Below are positions 8,285-17,287 of a stretch of DNA of 64,000 bases, in pieces; positions within the stretch are counted from its first letter, which is position 1; every line of letters starts with the position of its first letter. This DNA is from UBA1422 sp963676385 (GTDB taxonomy: Bacteria > Bacillota > Clostridia > Peptostreptococcales > Anaerovoracaceae). The position numbers and the translations under genes are program-made. The notes under the pieces were generated by a model. The model did no database searches. It was not told the DNA's origin and saw nothing but the letters and a program-made list of their open reading frames with translations. Location: the NCBI GenBank assembly GCA_963676385.2, contig CAXXMM010000014.1:372001-436000 (forward strand). The letters run 5' to 3'.

Positions 8285-8296
8285 AAAGTAATTATA
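8285..8296 (-). promoter_or_regulatory. -10 element placed for a leaderless transcript of the DUF6873 gene
   Basis: On the minus strand TATAAT occupies 8296-8291 and six bases (TACTTT) separate it from the ATG at 8284. With a usual -10 to +1 distance, transcription would begin at or beside the A of the start codon. No purine-rich ribosome site is present. No good -35 box is visible at 16-18 bases upstream. Confidence 0.5.
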
Positions 8297-8305
8297 CTGT
8301 ATTCG

Positions 8306-8334
8306 TTGACATTTCCATAGAAAAAAGATAAACT
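8306..8334 (+). promoter_or_regulatory. Promoter of the sodium/solute symporter gene
   Basis: A perfect -35 TTGACA (8306-8311), a 17-base spacer and -10 TAAACT (8329-8334) lie about 60 bases before the symporter ATG. The gene has a GGAAGGA ribosome site. The promoter is divergent to that of the DUF6873 gene and its -35 lies 10 bases from the other -10. Confidence 0.6.
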
Positions 8335-8394
8335 GTGTCAGTATTTTTACGGTTTATTGTGATAATGTAACAGAGTGATTGGAAGGATAAAGTT

Positions 8395-9915
8395 ATGGCA
8401 CAGATTATTACCCTTATTACCATTTTACTTTACGCTGGCATGGTTTTGGGCATTTCATTTTTTAGTTTCAGGACCACGAAGACCATGGATTCTTTCCTAT
8501 TGGGAAGCCGCAACGTTGGTCCATGGATTTCGGCATTTTCCTATGGGACAACGTACTTTTCGGCGGTGATTTTTATTGGCTTTGCTGGCATGTTGGGTTG
8601 GCGTGTTGGTGTGGGAAGCTTGTGGATTGGAATTGGAAATGCTATCATTGGAAGCATGCTTGCATGGCTTCTGCTGGCAAAACCCACACGAAGGATGACC
8701 AGGCGACTATCTGCATCTACCATGCCGGAGTTTTTTGCGGCTCGATATGACAGCAAACTGCTCAAAATATATTCAGCAATTGTTATATTTATTTTTCTCC
8801 TCCCTTATGCGGCAGGGGTATATCGTGGATTGGGATCATTATTCTCTGCAATTTTTACCGGTGTGCCACAAGAAGTCATTATGTTGTTGTTGGCAGTACT
8901 CACCGCAATTGGTTTGTTTTCCGGAGGTTATAAATCCACTTCAATGATTGACTTTTTTCAAGGTATTGTGATGCTGGTTGGGGTGGTCGCCATGGTTGTG
9001 GTGGTTTATCATCAACCGGAGGTAGGTGGGATTGGGCAGGTGTTTGATAAACTGAAAGCAATCGATCCGAATTTAATCAACCCACTAGGTGGAGCAAACA
9101 CCTTTTATCTTTCAATGAACGTGATATTAACCAGTTTTGGGGTATGGGGGTTGCCACAAATGGTGCATAAATACTATGCAATAAAAGACGAAAGCAGCAT
9201 TAAGCAGGGAACAATTATTGCTACACTGTTTGCACTGATTATTGGAAGTGGTGCTTATTTAGTGGGGATAACAGGTCCGTTATTTATTGACGCTCTGCCG
9301 GATGGATTGCCTAACGTAACCGGTTCCTTTGATGGAATTATGCCATATATTTTGATGGAAACATTTAGTGGCAATATATTTTTAATCATATTATTAAGCA
9401 TCATCATGCTTCTCCTTTTGTCTGCCTCCATGTCAACTTTGGAGGCATTGATGCTTTCCTCCAGTTCGGCAGTTGCTGTGGATTTGCTTGGTGAGGTGAG
9501 ACCGAATCTGCCGGAAAAGAAAAGAATGTTGATTATGAGAAGTTTTTGCGTCCTTTTTGTTGCATGCTCCTACATCTTTGCGACAATGAATATCTCGTTT
9601 ATTGTAAATTTAATGTCATTTTCCTGGGGCGTTGTAGCCGGATGTTTTATTGGACCTTTTCTCTGGGGATTGTATTGGAAAGGGGTTACAAAAGCGGGTG
9701 CCTGGGCCGGGGCACTTTGTGGTCTGGTAGTGGTTACTGGATTAATTATATATAACACCATGGAACAAGGATTTTTGGTTGCAAAATCAATGGCGCCACA
9801 ATTTGGTGTTACAGCAATGATTGCATCATTGATTATGGTACCGGTTGTTAGTCTTATTACCAAAAAATATGACCAAACACAAATTGAACGTTGCTTTCCA
9901 ACTACAACAAAATAG
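8395..9915 (+). CDS. Sodium/solute symporter (SSS family)
   Basis: This is a 506-residue polytopic membrane protein with about 13 hydrophobic segments. It carries the SSS hallmarks 'SFFSFRTTKTMDSFLLGSRNVGPWISAFSYGTTYFSAVIFIGFAG' in the first three helices and 'GLFSGGYKSTSMIDFFQGIVM' in the middle. This family couples sodium entry to uptake of proline, pantothenate, sugars, carboxylates or similar solutes; the substrate cannot be read from the sequence. It is transcribed alone from its own promoter. A GGAAGGA site precedes the ATG. Confidence 0.85.
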   Translation: MAQIITLITILLYAGMVLGISFFSFRTTKTMDSFLLGSRNVGPWISAFSYGTTYFSAVIFIGFAGMLGWRVGVGSLWIGIGNAIIGSMLAWLLLAKPTRRMTRRLSASTMPEFFAARYDSKLLKIYSAIVIFIFLLPYAAGVYRGLGSLFSAIFTGVPQEVIMLLLAVLTAIGLFSGGYKSTSMIDFFQGIVMLVGVVAMVVVVYHQPEVGGIGQVFDKLKAIDPNLINPLGGANTFYLSMNVILTSFGVWGLPQMVHKYYAIKDESSIKQGTIIATLFALIIGSGAYLVGITGPLFIDALPDGLPNVTGSFDGIMPYILMETFSGNIFLIILLSIIMLLLLSASMSTLEALMLSSSSAVAVDLLGEVRPNLPEKKRMLIMRSFCVLFVACSYIFATMNISFIVNLMSFSWGVVAGCFIGPFLWGLYWKGVTKAGAWAGALCGLVVVTGLIIYNTMEQGFLVAKSMAPQFGVTAMIASLIMVPVVSLITKKYDQTQIERCFPTTTK

Positions 9916-9968
9916 ATGAAGTGCAATACAGTTTTATACTACTCAATTTATGGATAAAATTCATAGTA

Positions 9969-10019
9969 TAAAAGCCCCATCATTGGAAAAAAATAAATTC
10001 CTAATGGCTGGGTTTTTTT
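9969..10019 (+). terminator. Possible terminator after the symporter gene
   Basis: An imperfect inverted repeat (AGCCCCATCATTGG ... CCTAATGGCTGGG) is followed by seven T at 10012-10018. The stem has several mismatches, so this is only a likely terminator. Confidence 0.35.
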
Positions 10020-10026
10020 CATCGCA

Positions 10027-10055
10027 TTGCCCCGCAAACGGATTTGATATATAAT
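10027..10055 (+). promoter_or_regulatory. Promoter giving a probable leaderless ung transcript
   Basis: TTGCCC (10027-10032), a 17-base spacer and a perfect TATAAT (10050-10055) are followed after only six bases by the ung ATG at 10062. No ribosome-binding site exists between the -10 and the start codon. Confidence 0.55.
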
Positions 10056-10061
10056 AAGCAC

Positions 10062-10733
10062 ATGGTAAATTTGGGAAACGATTGGGACCGGGTATTGGCC
10101 GGTGAATTTGAAAAAGAATATTATTTGAAATTGAGGGAATTTCTTAAAAATGAATATTCCCATGGTATTGTGTATCCGAATATGCATGATATTTTTAATG
10201 CCTTAAAAATTACTTCGTATCAGAAGGTTAAAGTAGTCATTTTAGGACAAGATCCATACCATGAACCGGGACAAGCCCATGGACTATGCTTTTCAGTACT
10301 TCCCGGAATTGAAAAGCCACCTTCTTTGGTAAATATTTTTAAAGAACTCCAGTCTGATTTGGGTATTGCAATTCCGAAAGATGGTTACCTTCAACAATGG
10401 GCAGAAAATGGTGTCTTATTGCTAAATACTGTACTCACTGTTAGAAAAGGTCAGGCCAACTCCCATAAAGGCAAGGGATGGGAAATTTTTACAGATAATG
10501 TTATTATGGCATTGAATCAAAGAGAACAACCGATTGTATTTATATTATGGGGTGCCAATGCGCAAGCCAAAGCTTCCATGATTACAAATCCGGCCCACCT
10601 TATCCTAAAAGGAGCACATCCAAGCCCTTTATCTGCACACAGGGGATTTTGGGGCGGCTGTTATTTTTCTCAGGCAAATACTTTTTTGTCCCAGTATGGG
10701 GACCCGGTGGATTGGGTCATACAAAACAACTAA
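10062..10733 (+). CDS. ung: Uracil-DNA glycosylase, family 1
   Basis: This enzyme removes uracil from DNA and starts base excision repair. The 223 residues contain the water-activating motif 'VVILGQDPYHEPGQAHGLCFSV' (catalytic Asp at about residue 64), 'WAENGVLLLNTVLTV', and the DNA-intercalating loop 'HPSPLSAHRGFWG' near the C-terminus, all intact. Length matches the family. ATG 10062 begins 'MVNLGNDW', a usual Ung start. There is no Shine-Dalgarno site and the -10 is 6 bases upstream, so the message may be leaderless. The gene begins a long same-strand run (lemA, DUF2207, dnaE, pfkA); lemA follows after 13 bases. Confidence 0.95.
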   Translation: MVNLGNDWDRVLAGEFEKEYYLKLREFLKNEYSHGIVYPNMHDIFNALKITSYQKVKVVILGQDPYHEPGQAHGLCFSVLPGIEKPPSLVNIFKELQSDLGIAIPKDGYLQQWAENGVLLLNTVLTVRKGQANSHKGKGWEIFTDNVIMALNQREQPIVFILWGANAQAKASMITNPAHLILKGAHPSPLSAHRGFWGGCYFSQANTFLSQYGDPVDWVIQNN

Positions 10734-10746
10734 AAGGAGGATTAAG

Positions 10747-11314
10747 ATGGATAGTGGTACTGTTATTATGATTGTTATTGTTGTATTAGTGGTTTTGGTG
10801 GGCATTTGGTTTATCGCCGCCTACAATGGCTTCGTGCGCCTACGAAACGGTGTGGAAGAAGCTTTTGCGACTATGGACGTTTATATGAAGAAGCGATATG
10901 ACTTGATTCCTAATTTGGTGGAAACTGTAAAAGGTTATGCCAGCCACGAACGCGAAACCCTTGATAGTGTAACAAAAGCAAGAAACATTGCGGCAGGTGC
11001 ACAAACGTTGGAAGAAAAAGCGGCTGGAGAGAATATGTTAAGCGGTACATTAAAATCCCTTTTTGCGGTTGCTGAAAAACTATCCAAATTTGAAGGCAAA
11101 CGAAAACTTCATGGATTTACAGAAACAGTTGCAAAAAACGGAAGAGGATATTGCCAATTCCAGAAAGTATTACAATGCAGTAGTCAAAGAGTATAATACA
11201 AAAACAGAAGTTTTCCCCAGCAATATTATTGCGGGAATGTTCCGCTTTGTAAGAAAACCAATGTTTGAAGTAGATTCTGAGGAAGAAAGAAAGACTGTAA
11301 AGGTGGAGTTTTAA
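10747..11314 (+). pseudogene. lemA: lemA, broken by a +1 frameshift
   Basis: Frame one starts at ATG 10747 behind a perfect AGGAGG. It gives a membrane helix (about residues 6-27) and the LemA core 'AYNGFVRLRNGVEEAFATMDVYMKKRYDLIPNLVETVKGYASHE'. It then drifts off after 'LFAVAE' and stops at 11196. The correct C-terminus, 'NYPNLKANENFMDLQKQL' to 'KTVKVEF', lies in the +1 frame up to 11314. The crossing is a run of five A (11075-11079); removing one gives 188 residues, the usual LemA length. LemA proteins are membrane-anchored helical bundles of unsettled function, nearly always paired with a DUF2207 protein as here. The stop overlaps the next start (TAATG). Confidence 0.8.
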
Positions 11315-13213
11315 TGAAAAAAACTTTTGTTGCGATTTTGTCGGTTTGTTGCATGTTGTTCATTATTGTGCCAACAACCGCTTTTGCTGCTGATGGAACG
11401 ATGAAGACCAAAGACTATCAAGTTTTGGTTAATATTAAAGATGATAAATCTGCGTCAATTACAGAGGATATTGATGTAAACTTTGTTACGGCCATGCATG
11501 GAATTATCAGATACATTCCTTACAGAGGTGAGACAACAGAACAAGTGGATGGCAAAAAGGTGGTAACAAAGTATAGAAACCGTATTAGTGATATTTTTGT
11601 TTCAGGCTATACGTATGACGCCTATAACGAGAAAGGATATCAAGTCATTCAAATAGGGGACCCGGATAAAACCGTTACAGGAACTTATCATTACCAACTT
11701 TCATATAAATATGAAATGACTGCTGATTCCTATGATGACTATGACGTCCTTTATCTAAATGTGGTTCCTGAAAAATGGGATACTGCAATTAGTAAGGCAT
11801 CTGTCACAATCAATATGCCAAGAGAGTTTGATTCCACAAAAATCGAAGTTTTTTCCGGTGGAGGAACTGCAGGGAATACGAAATATACAGTTGATGGAAA
11901 TACCATCAAAATTACATCGACGGATTCATTGGATAAAGGTGCAGGCATCACCATACGGATGGTATTGTCTGAAGATTACTTTTCCGGCGAATTAAGTTAT
12001 TCCTGGATATATTATCTGATTTATGGCATATTGGGGCTTGCAATTATATGTTTGGCAATTTTTTGGATTCGCTATGGACGTGATCCCAAGAATGTACAGA
12101 CCGTTGAATTTGAGCCGCCAGAGGGGATTACACCTGCTGAGTTGGGGTATATCATTGACGGTGTCAGCGACAAAAATGACTTGGTATCGTTAATTATTTA
12201 TTTTGCCCACAAAGGATATTTGACCATAGCCCCAGTAGATGATAAAGGGAAAGATTTTATTCTGACGAAGTTACAAGATCTTCCTCCGTCATGTAAAACC
12301 TATGAACTGACTTTTTTTAATGGATTGTTTGAAAAAGCAGATTCAGATAGCATTAAACTATCAGAATTGGGGGAGGATTTCTATCCCAGTTTTATCGCTG
12401 CAAAATCTCAACTACAACAGGAATTCATACAGAAAAGGGAAAATAGAATTTTTGCAATGTCAAGTGTTGCAGCACGGGCGGGCGCCTTTGCCATTATTAT
12501 TTTGGCCATTGCTGGGGTGTTTGCATTAGTGGGATTATTGACAGGTACTTATGAAGTGACAGTCATTTCTCTTGCAGTACTCATTCCGATGATGATTGCA
12601 TATCTGATGTCCTGCTGGGATTATGACAAAAAAATATATCCGAAAAAAAACGACACGGACAATGACTCTAATTATTAGTGTGATTCTATTATTAGGGGCA
12701 ATGGGGGCATCATTTGGTATTGTTTATTATTATACAGGACACCTGATTGCCCCAGCGATGCTCGCACTTTTGGTGGCTGCTGGATTCCCAGCTACCAGGT
12801 ACATGAAGAGGCGAACCAAAAAGGGAGCTGAACTACTTGGGAAAATCTTAGGATTCAAAGAATTTATTCGAGTTGCTGAAGTGGATCGCATTCAAAAATT
12901 AGTGGAACAAAATCCATCATATTTCTATGACGTGTTGCCATATGCATACGTGCTGGGTTTGTCGAAAAAATGGGCCAAAAAATTTGAAAACATTGGAGTG
13001 GAACCACCAAATTGGTATCAAGGATCTTTCGGGAATAGACCATTCACCACATTGCTTCTTTTGAATTCTCTGGATCACGCCACTCGGGTGATGTCGGATA
13101 GCATCGTCATCCCTTCTTCTTCAGGTGGCGGCGACAGTGGTGGCGGATTTTCTGGTGGCGGTGGCGGTTTCTCTGGTGGCGGCATGGGCGGCGGCGGCGG
13201 CGGCGGCTGGTAA
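11314..13213 (+). pseudogene. DUF2207 membrane protein, broken by a +1 frameshift
   Basis: The first frame (11314-12678) has a signal peptide ending 'TTAFA', an outside beta-rich domain with 'HGIIRYIPYRG', and a membrane helix at about residues 229-250. Next come a cytoplasmic 'EFEPPEGITPAELGYIIDG' domain and two further helices near the end. It then shifts out of phase. The second frame (usable to 13213) continues with two membrane helices, 'FKEFIRVAEVDRIQKLVEQNP..FYDVLPYAYVLGL' and a Gly/Ser-rich tail ending GGGW, the standard end of DUF2207. The switch is in a run of eight A (12643-12650). Deleting one A gives a continuous 632-residue protein. The family is the constant partner of LemA, with no proven function. 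Confidence 0.8.
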
Positions 13214-13263
13214 CCCCAGATTGTGTCAGGGTGAATAGCACTTTTTAATAATTGGAGGGACCT

Positions 13264-13500
13264 ATGGGTAATAGCTTACCAGCGAAGTTAATATATTATT
13301 GGATCTTTATTTTAGGCGGCATCATGATTTCCTATTTACTGAAAATGACCACGACGGGAAAAGATGTCATCGTCTTGCTTGTTGCTTTATCCCTTGTGTA
13401 TTGGGGCATGGAATTTCTTAGATTCCGCGGCAGACAAAAAAGAGGTGTTCAAGGGGATGGAAAGGGAAATTCAAACAATTCAAAAGCAAAAAAGAGGTGA
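13264..13500 (+). CDS. Small two-helix membrane protein, unknown
   Basis: A 78-residue protein with two hydrophobic segments, about residues 9-26 ('YYWIFILGGIMISYLL') and 34-52 ('DVIVLLVALSLVYWGMEFL'), then a strongly basic, Gly/Asn/Lys-rich tail. ATG 13264 is chosen because GGAGGG ends 3-4 bases before it. It follows DUF2207 by 50 bases and precedes the Cys-rich gene by 5 bases, so it is probably co-transcribed. I recognise no family. Confidence 0.6.
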   Translation: MGNSLPAKLIYYWIFILGGIMISYLLKMTTTGKDVIVLLVALSLVYWGMEFLRFRGRQKRGVQGDGKGNSNNSKAKKR

Positions 13501-13505
13501 CCCGA

Positions 13506-13790
13506 ATGCATTACCAAAATAATATACCTACAGAACATTTTAAATTTTTTTCAAATACGACCTGCGAATACTTTCCTTGCCATAACACTGATGACATAGC
13601 ATCTTTCAATTGCTTATTTTGTTTTTGCCCGGCTTATGCTTTGGGGAAAGACTGCGGCGGGAATTATCGGTATGATAATAATGAGGGAATCAAGGATTGT
13701 CGGGATTGTATGATTCCCCATGGACCCAACAGTTACGAATATATGACAGAAAAAGTAAAAATTATCATCCAAAACATGAAACAAAAATAG
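13506..13790 (+). CDS. Cysteine-rich small domain protein
   Basis: A 94-residue protein with nine Cys, including 'CEYFPCH', 'FNCLFCFCPAYALGKDCGG' and 'KDCRDCMIPH', which match the small Cys-rich domain family (PF04071 by pattern). The spacing suggests a zinc or iron-sulfur site. Members are often found near cobalamin or metal genes or alone, and none has a firm function. ATG 13506 is used because GAGGTGA stands just before it. The dnaE start lies 9 bases after the stop. Confidence 0.7.
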   Translation: MHYQNNIPTEHFKFFSNTTCEYFPCHNTDDIASFNCLFCFCPAYALGKDCGGNYRYDNNEGIKDCRDCMIPHGPNSYEYMTEKVKIIIQNMKQK

Positions 13791-13798
13791 AGGATTCC

Positions 13799-16700
13799 AT
13801 GGCATTTACACATCTACACCTTCACTCTGAATATAGCCTCCTTGATGGGGCGGCTGTCATCAAAAATTTGATTCCACGGGCGAAAGAATTGGGAATGGAT
13901 TCCATTGCCATTACCGACCACGGCGCCATGTTTGGCGTTATTGAGTTTTATCGTGCCTGTCAAGATGCTGGAATGAAACCAATTATAGGTTGTGAAGTAT
14001 ATACGGCATCCCGAACCAGAGATTTAAAAGATCCGGATAAGGACAAGCAACAAGGGCACTTGGTATTACTTGCAAAAAACAATCATGGATATCAAAATCT
14101 GATTAAAATTGTATCTAAAGGATATACCGAGGGCTTCTATTACAAGCCTCGTGTTGATAAAGAACTGCTTCGGGAATATTCAGATGATATTATTGCATTA
14201 TCTGCATGTTTGGCGGGAGATGTGCAACATAAGTTACTTGCAAGAGATTATGAAGGAGCCAAAAAAGAAGCCTTGGAATATTTGGATATTTTTGGTCAAG
14301 GGAATTTCTACTTGGAATTGCAAGACCAAGGCCTTGAAGAAGAGGTAATGATTTTGCCGGATATGATTCGACTTCATGAGGAGACAGGCATTCCTTTTGT
14401 TGCAACTAATGACGTTCATTATGTGGATAGGAAAGATGCCAAGGCCCATGATGTTCTTTTGTGCGTTCAAACTGCAACCAATGTGGATGATGAGAACCGG
14501 ATGCGCTTTCCCAATGACCAATTTTATCTAAAATCTGAACAAGAGATGCGTACGTTGTTTTCAGCCATTCCAGAAGCTTGCGACAATACTCAAAAAATAG
14601 CGGATAGATGTAATGTTACCTTTGAATTTGGGAAAATCCATTTGCCGGAATTTGAGGCGCCAGAGGGATTATCTACGAAGGAATATTTAAGACAACTTTG
14701 CGAAGACGGATTACAGGACCGTTATGGAAATCAAAAAGAATTACACCGGAATCGGTTGGAATATGAACTTTCCACCATTGAAAACATGGGTTACGTGGAG
14801 TACTTTTTAATTGTGTGGGATTTTATTCATTATGCAAAAAGCAAAGGAATCATGGTAGGGCCGGGGAGAGGATCTGCAGCAGGGAGTTTAGTAGCATATA
14901 CTCTTAAAATTACTGATATTGACCCAATAAAATATCAACTGATTTTTGAAAGGTTTTTGAATCCAGAGCGAGTAAGTATGCCGGATATTGATATTGATTT
15001 TTGCTACGAACGAAGGCAAGAGGTTATCGACTATGTAATCCAAAAGTATGGGTCAGATAAGGTGGCTCAGATTATTACCTTTGGCACGATGAAGGCGAAA
15101 GCTGCTGTTCGTGATGTGGGAAGAGCACTTAATGTAAGTTATAGCGATACGGATGCCATTGCAAAGGCTATTCCTTTTGATTTGGGTATGACCATAGATA
15201 AAGCATTACTGATGAATCCGGAATTAAAGACTGCCTACGAAACAAATCCTCAGGTGAAACAAGTTTTGGATATGGCGAAAGCTTTGGAAGGAATGCCCCG
15301 ACATGCATCAACCCATGCGGCAGGCGTGGTAATTTCGAAAAAAAGTATAGATGAGTATGTACCCCTTTATCTGGCCGATAAAGGGATTTCTACACAATTT
15401 ACCATGACAACCATTGAAGAACTGGGACTATTAAAAATGGACTTTTTAGGCCTTCGAAATCTTACAGTAATTCGCGATGCCTTGGAGATGATTGAGAAAA
15501 ATCATGGGGTCAAAATTTCTTTTGATAAAATGGAATATGATGACCCTAAGGTATACGAACTCATTGCATCGGGAAACACAAGCGGCATTTTTCAATTAGA
15601 AAGTAGTGGTATGACCTCCTTTATGAAATCACTGAAACCTGATGGATTTGAGGATATCGTGGCGGGGATTTCTCTTTATAGACCGGGTCCCATGGCATCC
15701 ATCCCCACTTATATTGAAAACAAAAAAAACATATCAAATATTCAGTATCTCCATGACAGTTTGAAACCGATTTTATCTGTGACTTACGGATGCTTGGTTT
15801 ATCAGGAACAAGTTATGCAAATCGTACGGGATTTGGCAGGCTATACATATAGCCGATCGGATTTAGTGCGTCGCGCCATGAGTAAAAAGAAAATGGCTGT
15901 GATGCTTCAGGAAAAAGAATATTTTGTTCACGGAAAATTGGATGCCCATGGGAATGTGGAGATTATGGGTTGTGTGCGGAATGGGATTCCTGAGGTGGCT
16001 GCCAATGAGATATTTAATCAAATGGTAAGCTTCGCCGAATATGCATTTAACAAATCTCACGCTGCAGCTTACGCAGTAATTGGATATGAAACCGCTTATT
16101 TAAAGACATACTATCCGGTTGAATTTATGGCCGCTTTGATGACAAGTGTCATGGGTGATGCAGGGCAAATTGCTCGATACATTCGGAACGCTACTGAAAT
16201 GGGAATCTCAGTATTGCCTCCCGATGTGAATGAAAGTGAAGGAAAGTTTACGGTTGTAGACAATAAAATCAGATTTGGCATGCGTGGAGTGAAGAATGTA
16301 GGGGATGGGGTGATTGAAGCGATTGTTGAAGCTAGGAGCAAACATGGACACGCATCCAATATCTTTGAGTTCATTGACCATATTGATATTCATAAAATGA
16401 ATAAAAAAGCCATGGAAAGCTTAATAAAGGCTGGGGCATTTGATTCTATGAATCAAAATCGCGCACAGCATTTGGCAATGTACGAAGGTTTGCTTGAATC
16501 TGCCCAAAATGAGTCGAAAAAAAACATTGAAGGGCAATTTTCACTGTTCCAATCTCATGCCGATGAAATGTCCTCCTCCGCACGGGGAAACAACTTGCCG
16601 GTGGTATCTCCTTTTCCAAAGGAAATTTTGGCGGCCCTAGAAAAAGAAATGCTGGGAGTTTATATTACTGAACATCCTCTTCAAGAATATTGGGATGTGA

Positions 16701-17275
16701 TTCGACAAGTTGCAACTGTAAGTAGTGATGAACTAATAGCCGCGCAAAATCAAGAGGAAGGGCAACCTCCTTACAAAGACGGGGACACAGCAACGATGGT
16801 GGGCATTATTACTTCTAAACGGACATTAATTACAAAAAGCAATAAAATGATGGCATTTGTCCAGCTTGAAGACTTAGTTGGCATTTTAGAGGTTATTGTA
16901 TTTCCTAATGTTTACGAAAGATACGGGAATTTGATAACTGAAGATCGGATTGTTGGAGTGAAAGGCAAAATTAATTTTAAGGAAGACGAGTTGCCGAAGA
17001 TTATTGCGGACACGATATTTGATATAAAAGATACCAACTCAGCGGGGTTACAAAAAACCGTGAAAATTCGGATGCCTCAAAGCAGTAAATCACAGGATGA
17101 ATTGACAGACATTAAAGAAATTTTAGCGACATATCCCGGAGATACACCTGTATTAATATATACGACAGATGGCAAAATACTAAAAACGCAGGAAAACCTT
17201 TGGGTCAACCCCACTTCTGAATTTTGCCAGGCAATCAATCATGTAATAGGTGACCGGAACTTAAAGATTCAATAG
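13799..17275 (+). CDS. dnaE: DNA polymerase III alpha subunit, DnaE type
   Basis: A replicative C-family polymerase of 1158 residues. The N-terminal PHP domain starts 'AFTHLHLHSEYSLLDGAA'. The palm is visible as 'GRGSAAGSLVAYTLKITDIDP' (about residues 359-379) and the catalytic 'MPDIDIDFCYERR' (about 395-407), with the aspartates present. 'RHASTHAAGVVIS' and 'YRPGPM' follow, and an OB-fold domain lies near residues 990-1080. Clostridia usually have PolC as the main polymerase and DnaE as the second. The start is the ATG just before 'AFTHLH'; an upstream extension in the same frame overlaps the Cys-rich gene and is not used. pfkA follows after 12 bases, a common Firmicutes order. Confidence 0.95.
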   Translation: MAFTHLHLHSEYSLLDGAAVIKNLIPRAKELGMDSIAITDHGAMFGVIEFYRACQDAGMKPIIGCEVYTASRTRDLKDPDKDKQQGHLVLLAKNNHGYQNLIKIVSKGYTEGFYYKPRVDKELLREYSDDIIALSACLAGDVQHKLLARDYEGAKKEALEYLDIFGQGNFYLELQDQGLEEEVMILPDMIRLHEETGIPFVATNDVHYVDRKDAKAHDVLLCVQTATNVDDENRMRFPNDQFYLKSEQEMRTLFSAIPEACDNTQKIADRCNVTFEFGKIHLPEFEAPEGLSTKEYLRQLCEDGLQDRYGNQKELHRNRLEYELSTIENMGYVEYFLIVWDFIHYAKSKGIMVGPGRGSAAGSLVAYTLKITDIDPIKYQLIFERFLNPERVSMPDIDIDFCYERRQEVIDYVIQKYGSDKVAQIITFGTMKAKAAVRDVGRALNVSYSDTDAIAKAIPFDLGMTIDKALLMNPELKTAYETNPQVKQVLDMAKALEGMPRHASTHAAGVVISKKSIDEYVPLYLADKGISTQFTMTTIEELGLLKMDFLGLRNLTVIRDALEMIEKNHGVKISFDKMEYDDPKVYELIASGNTSGIFQLESSGMTSFMKSLKPDGFEDIVAGISLYRPGPMASIPTYIENKKNISNIQYLHDSLKPILSVTYGCLVYQEQVMQIVRDLAGYTYSRSDLVRRAMSKKKMAVMLQEKEYFVHGKLDAHGNVEIMGCVRNGIPEVAANEIFNQMVSFAEYAFNKSHAAAYAVIGYETAYLKTYYPVEFMAALMTSVMGDAGQIARYIRNATEMGISVLPPDVNESEGKFTVVDNKIRFGMRGVKNVGDGVIEAIVEARSKHGHASNIFEFIDHIDIHKMNKKAMESLIKAGAFDSMNQNRAQHLAMYEGLLESAQNESKKNIEGQFSLFQSHADEMSSSARGNNLPVVSPFPKEILAALEKEMLGVYITEHPLQEYWDVIRQVATVSSDELIAAQNQEEGQPPYKDGDTATMVGIITSKRTLITKSNKMMAFVQLEDLVGILEVIVFPNVYERYGNLITEDRIVGVKGKINFKEDELPKIIADTIFDIKDTNSAGLQKTVKIRMPQSSKSQDELTDIKEILATYPGDTPVLIYTTDGKILKTQENLWVNPTSEFCQAINHVIGDRNLKIQ

Positions 17276-17287
17276 GAGGAAGCAGTT

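Noticed and set aside
13110..13213. GC-rich repetitive stretch taken as a mobile or foreign insert
   Set aside because: It encodes the Gly/Ser-rich tail (GGG repeats) that normally ends DUF2207 proteins.
13697..13798. In-frame N-terminal extension of DnaE
   Set aside because: It overlaps the Cys-rich gene, has no ribosome site, and DnaE proteins begin right at the PHP motif found after ATG 13799.
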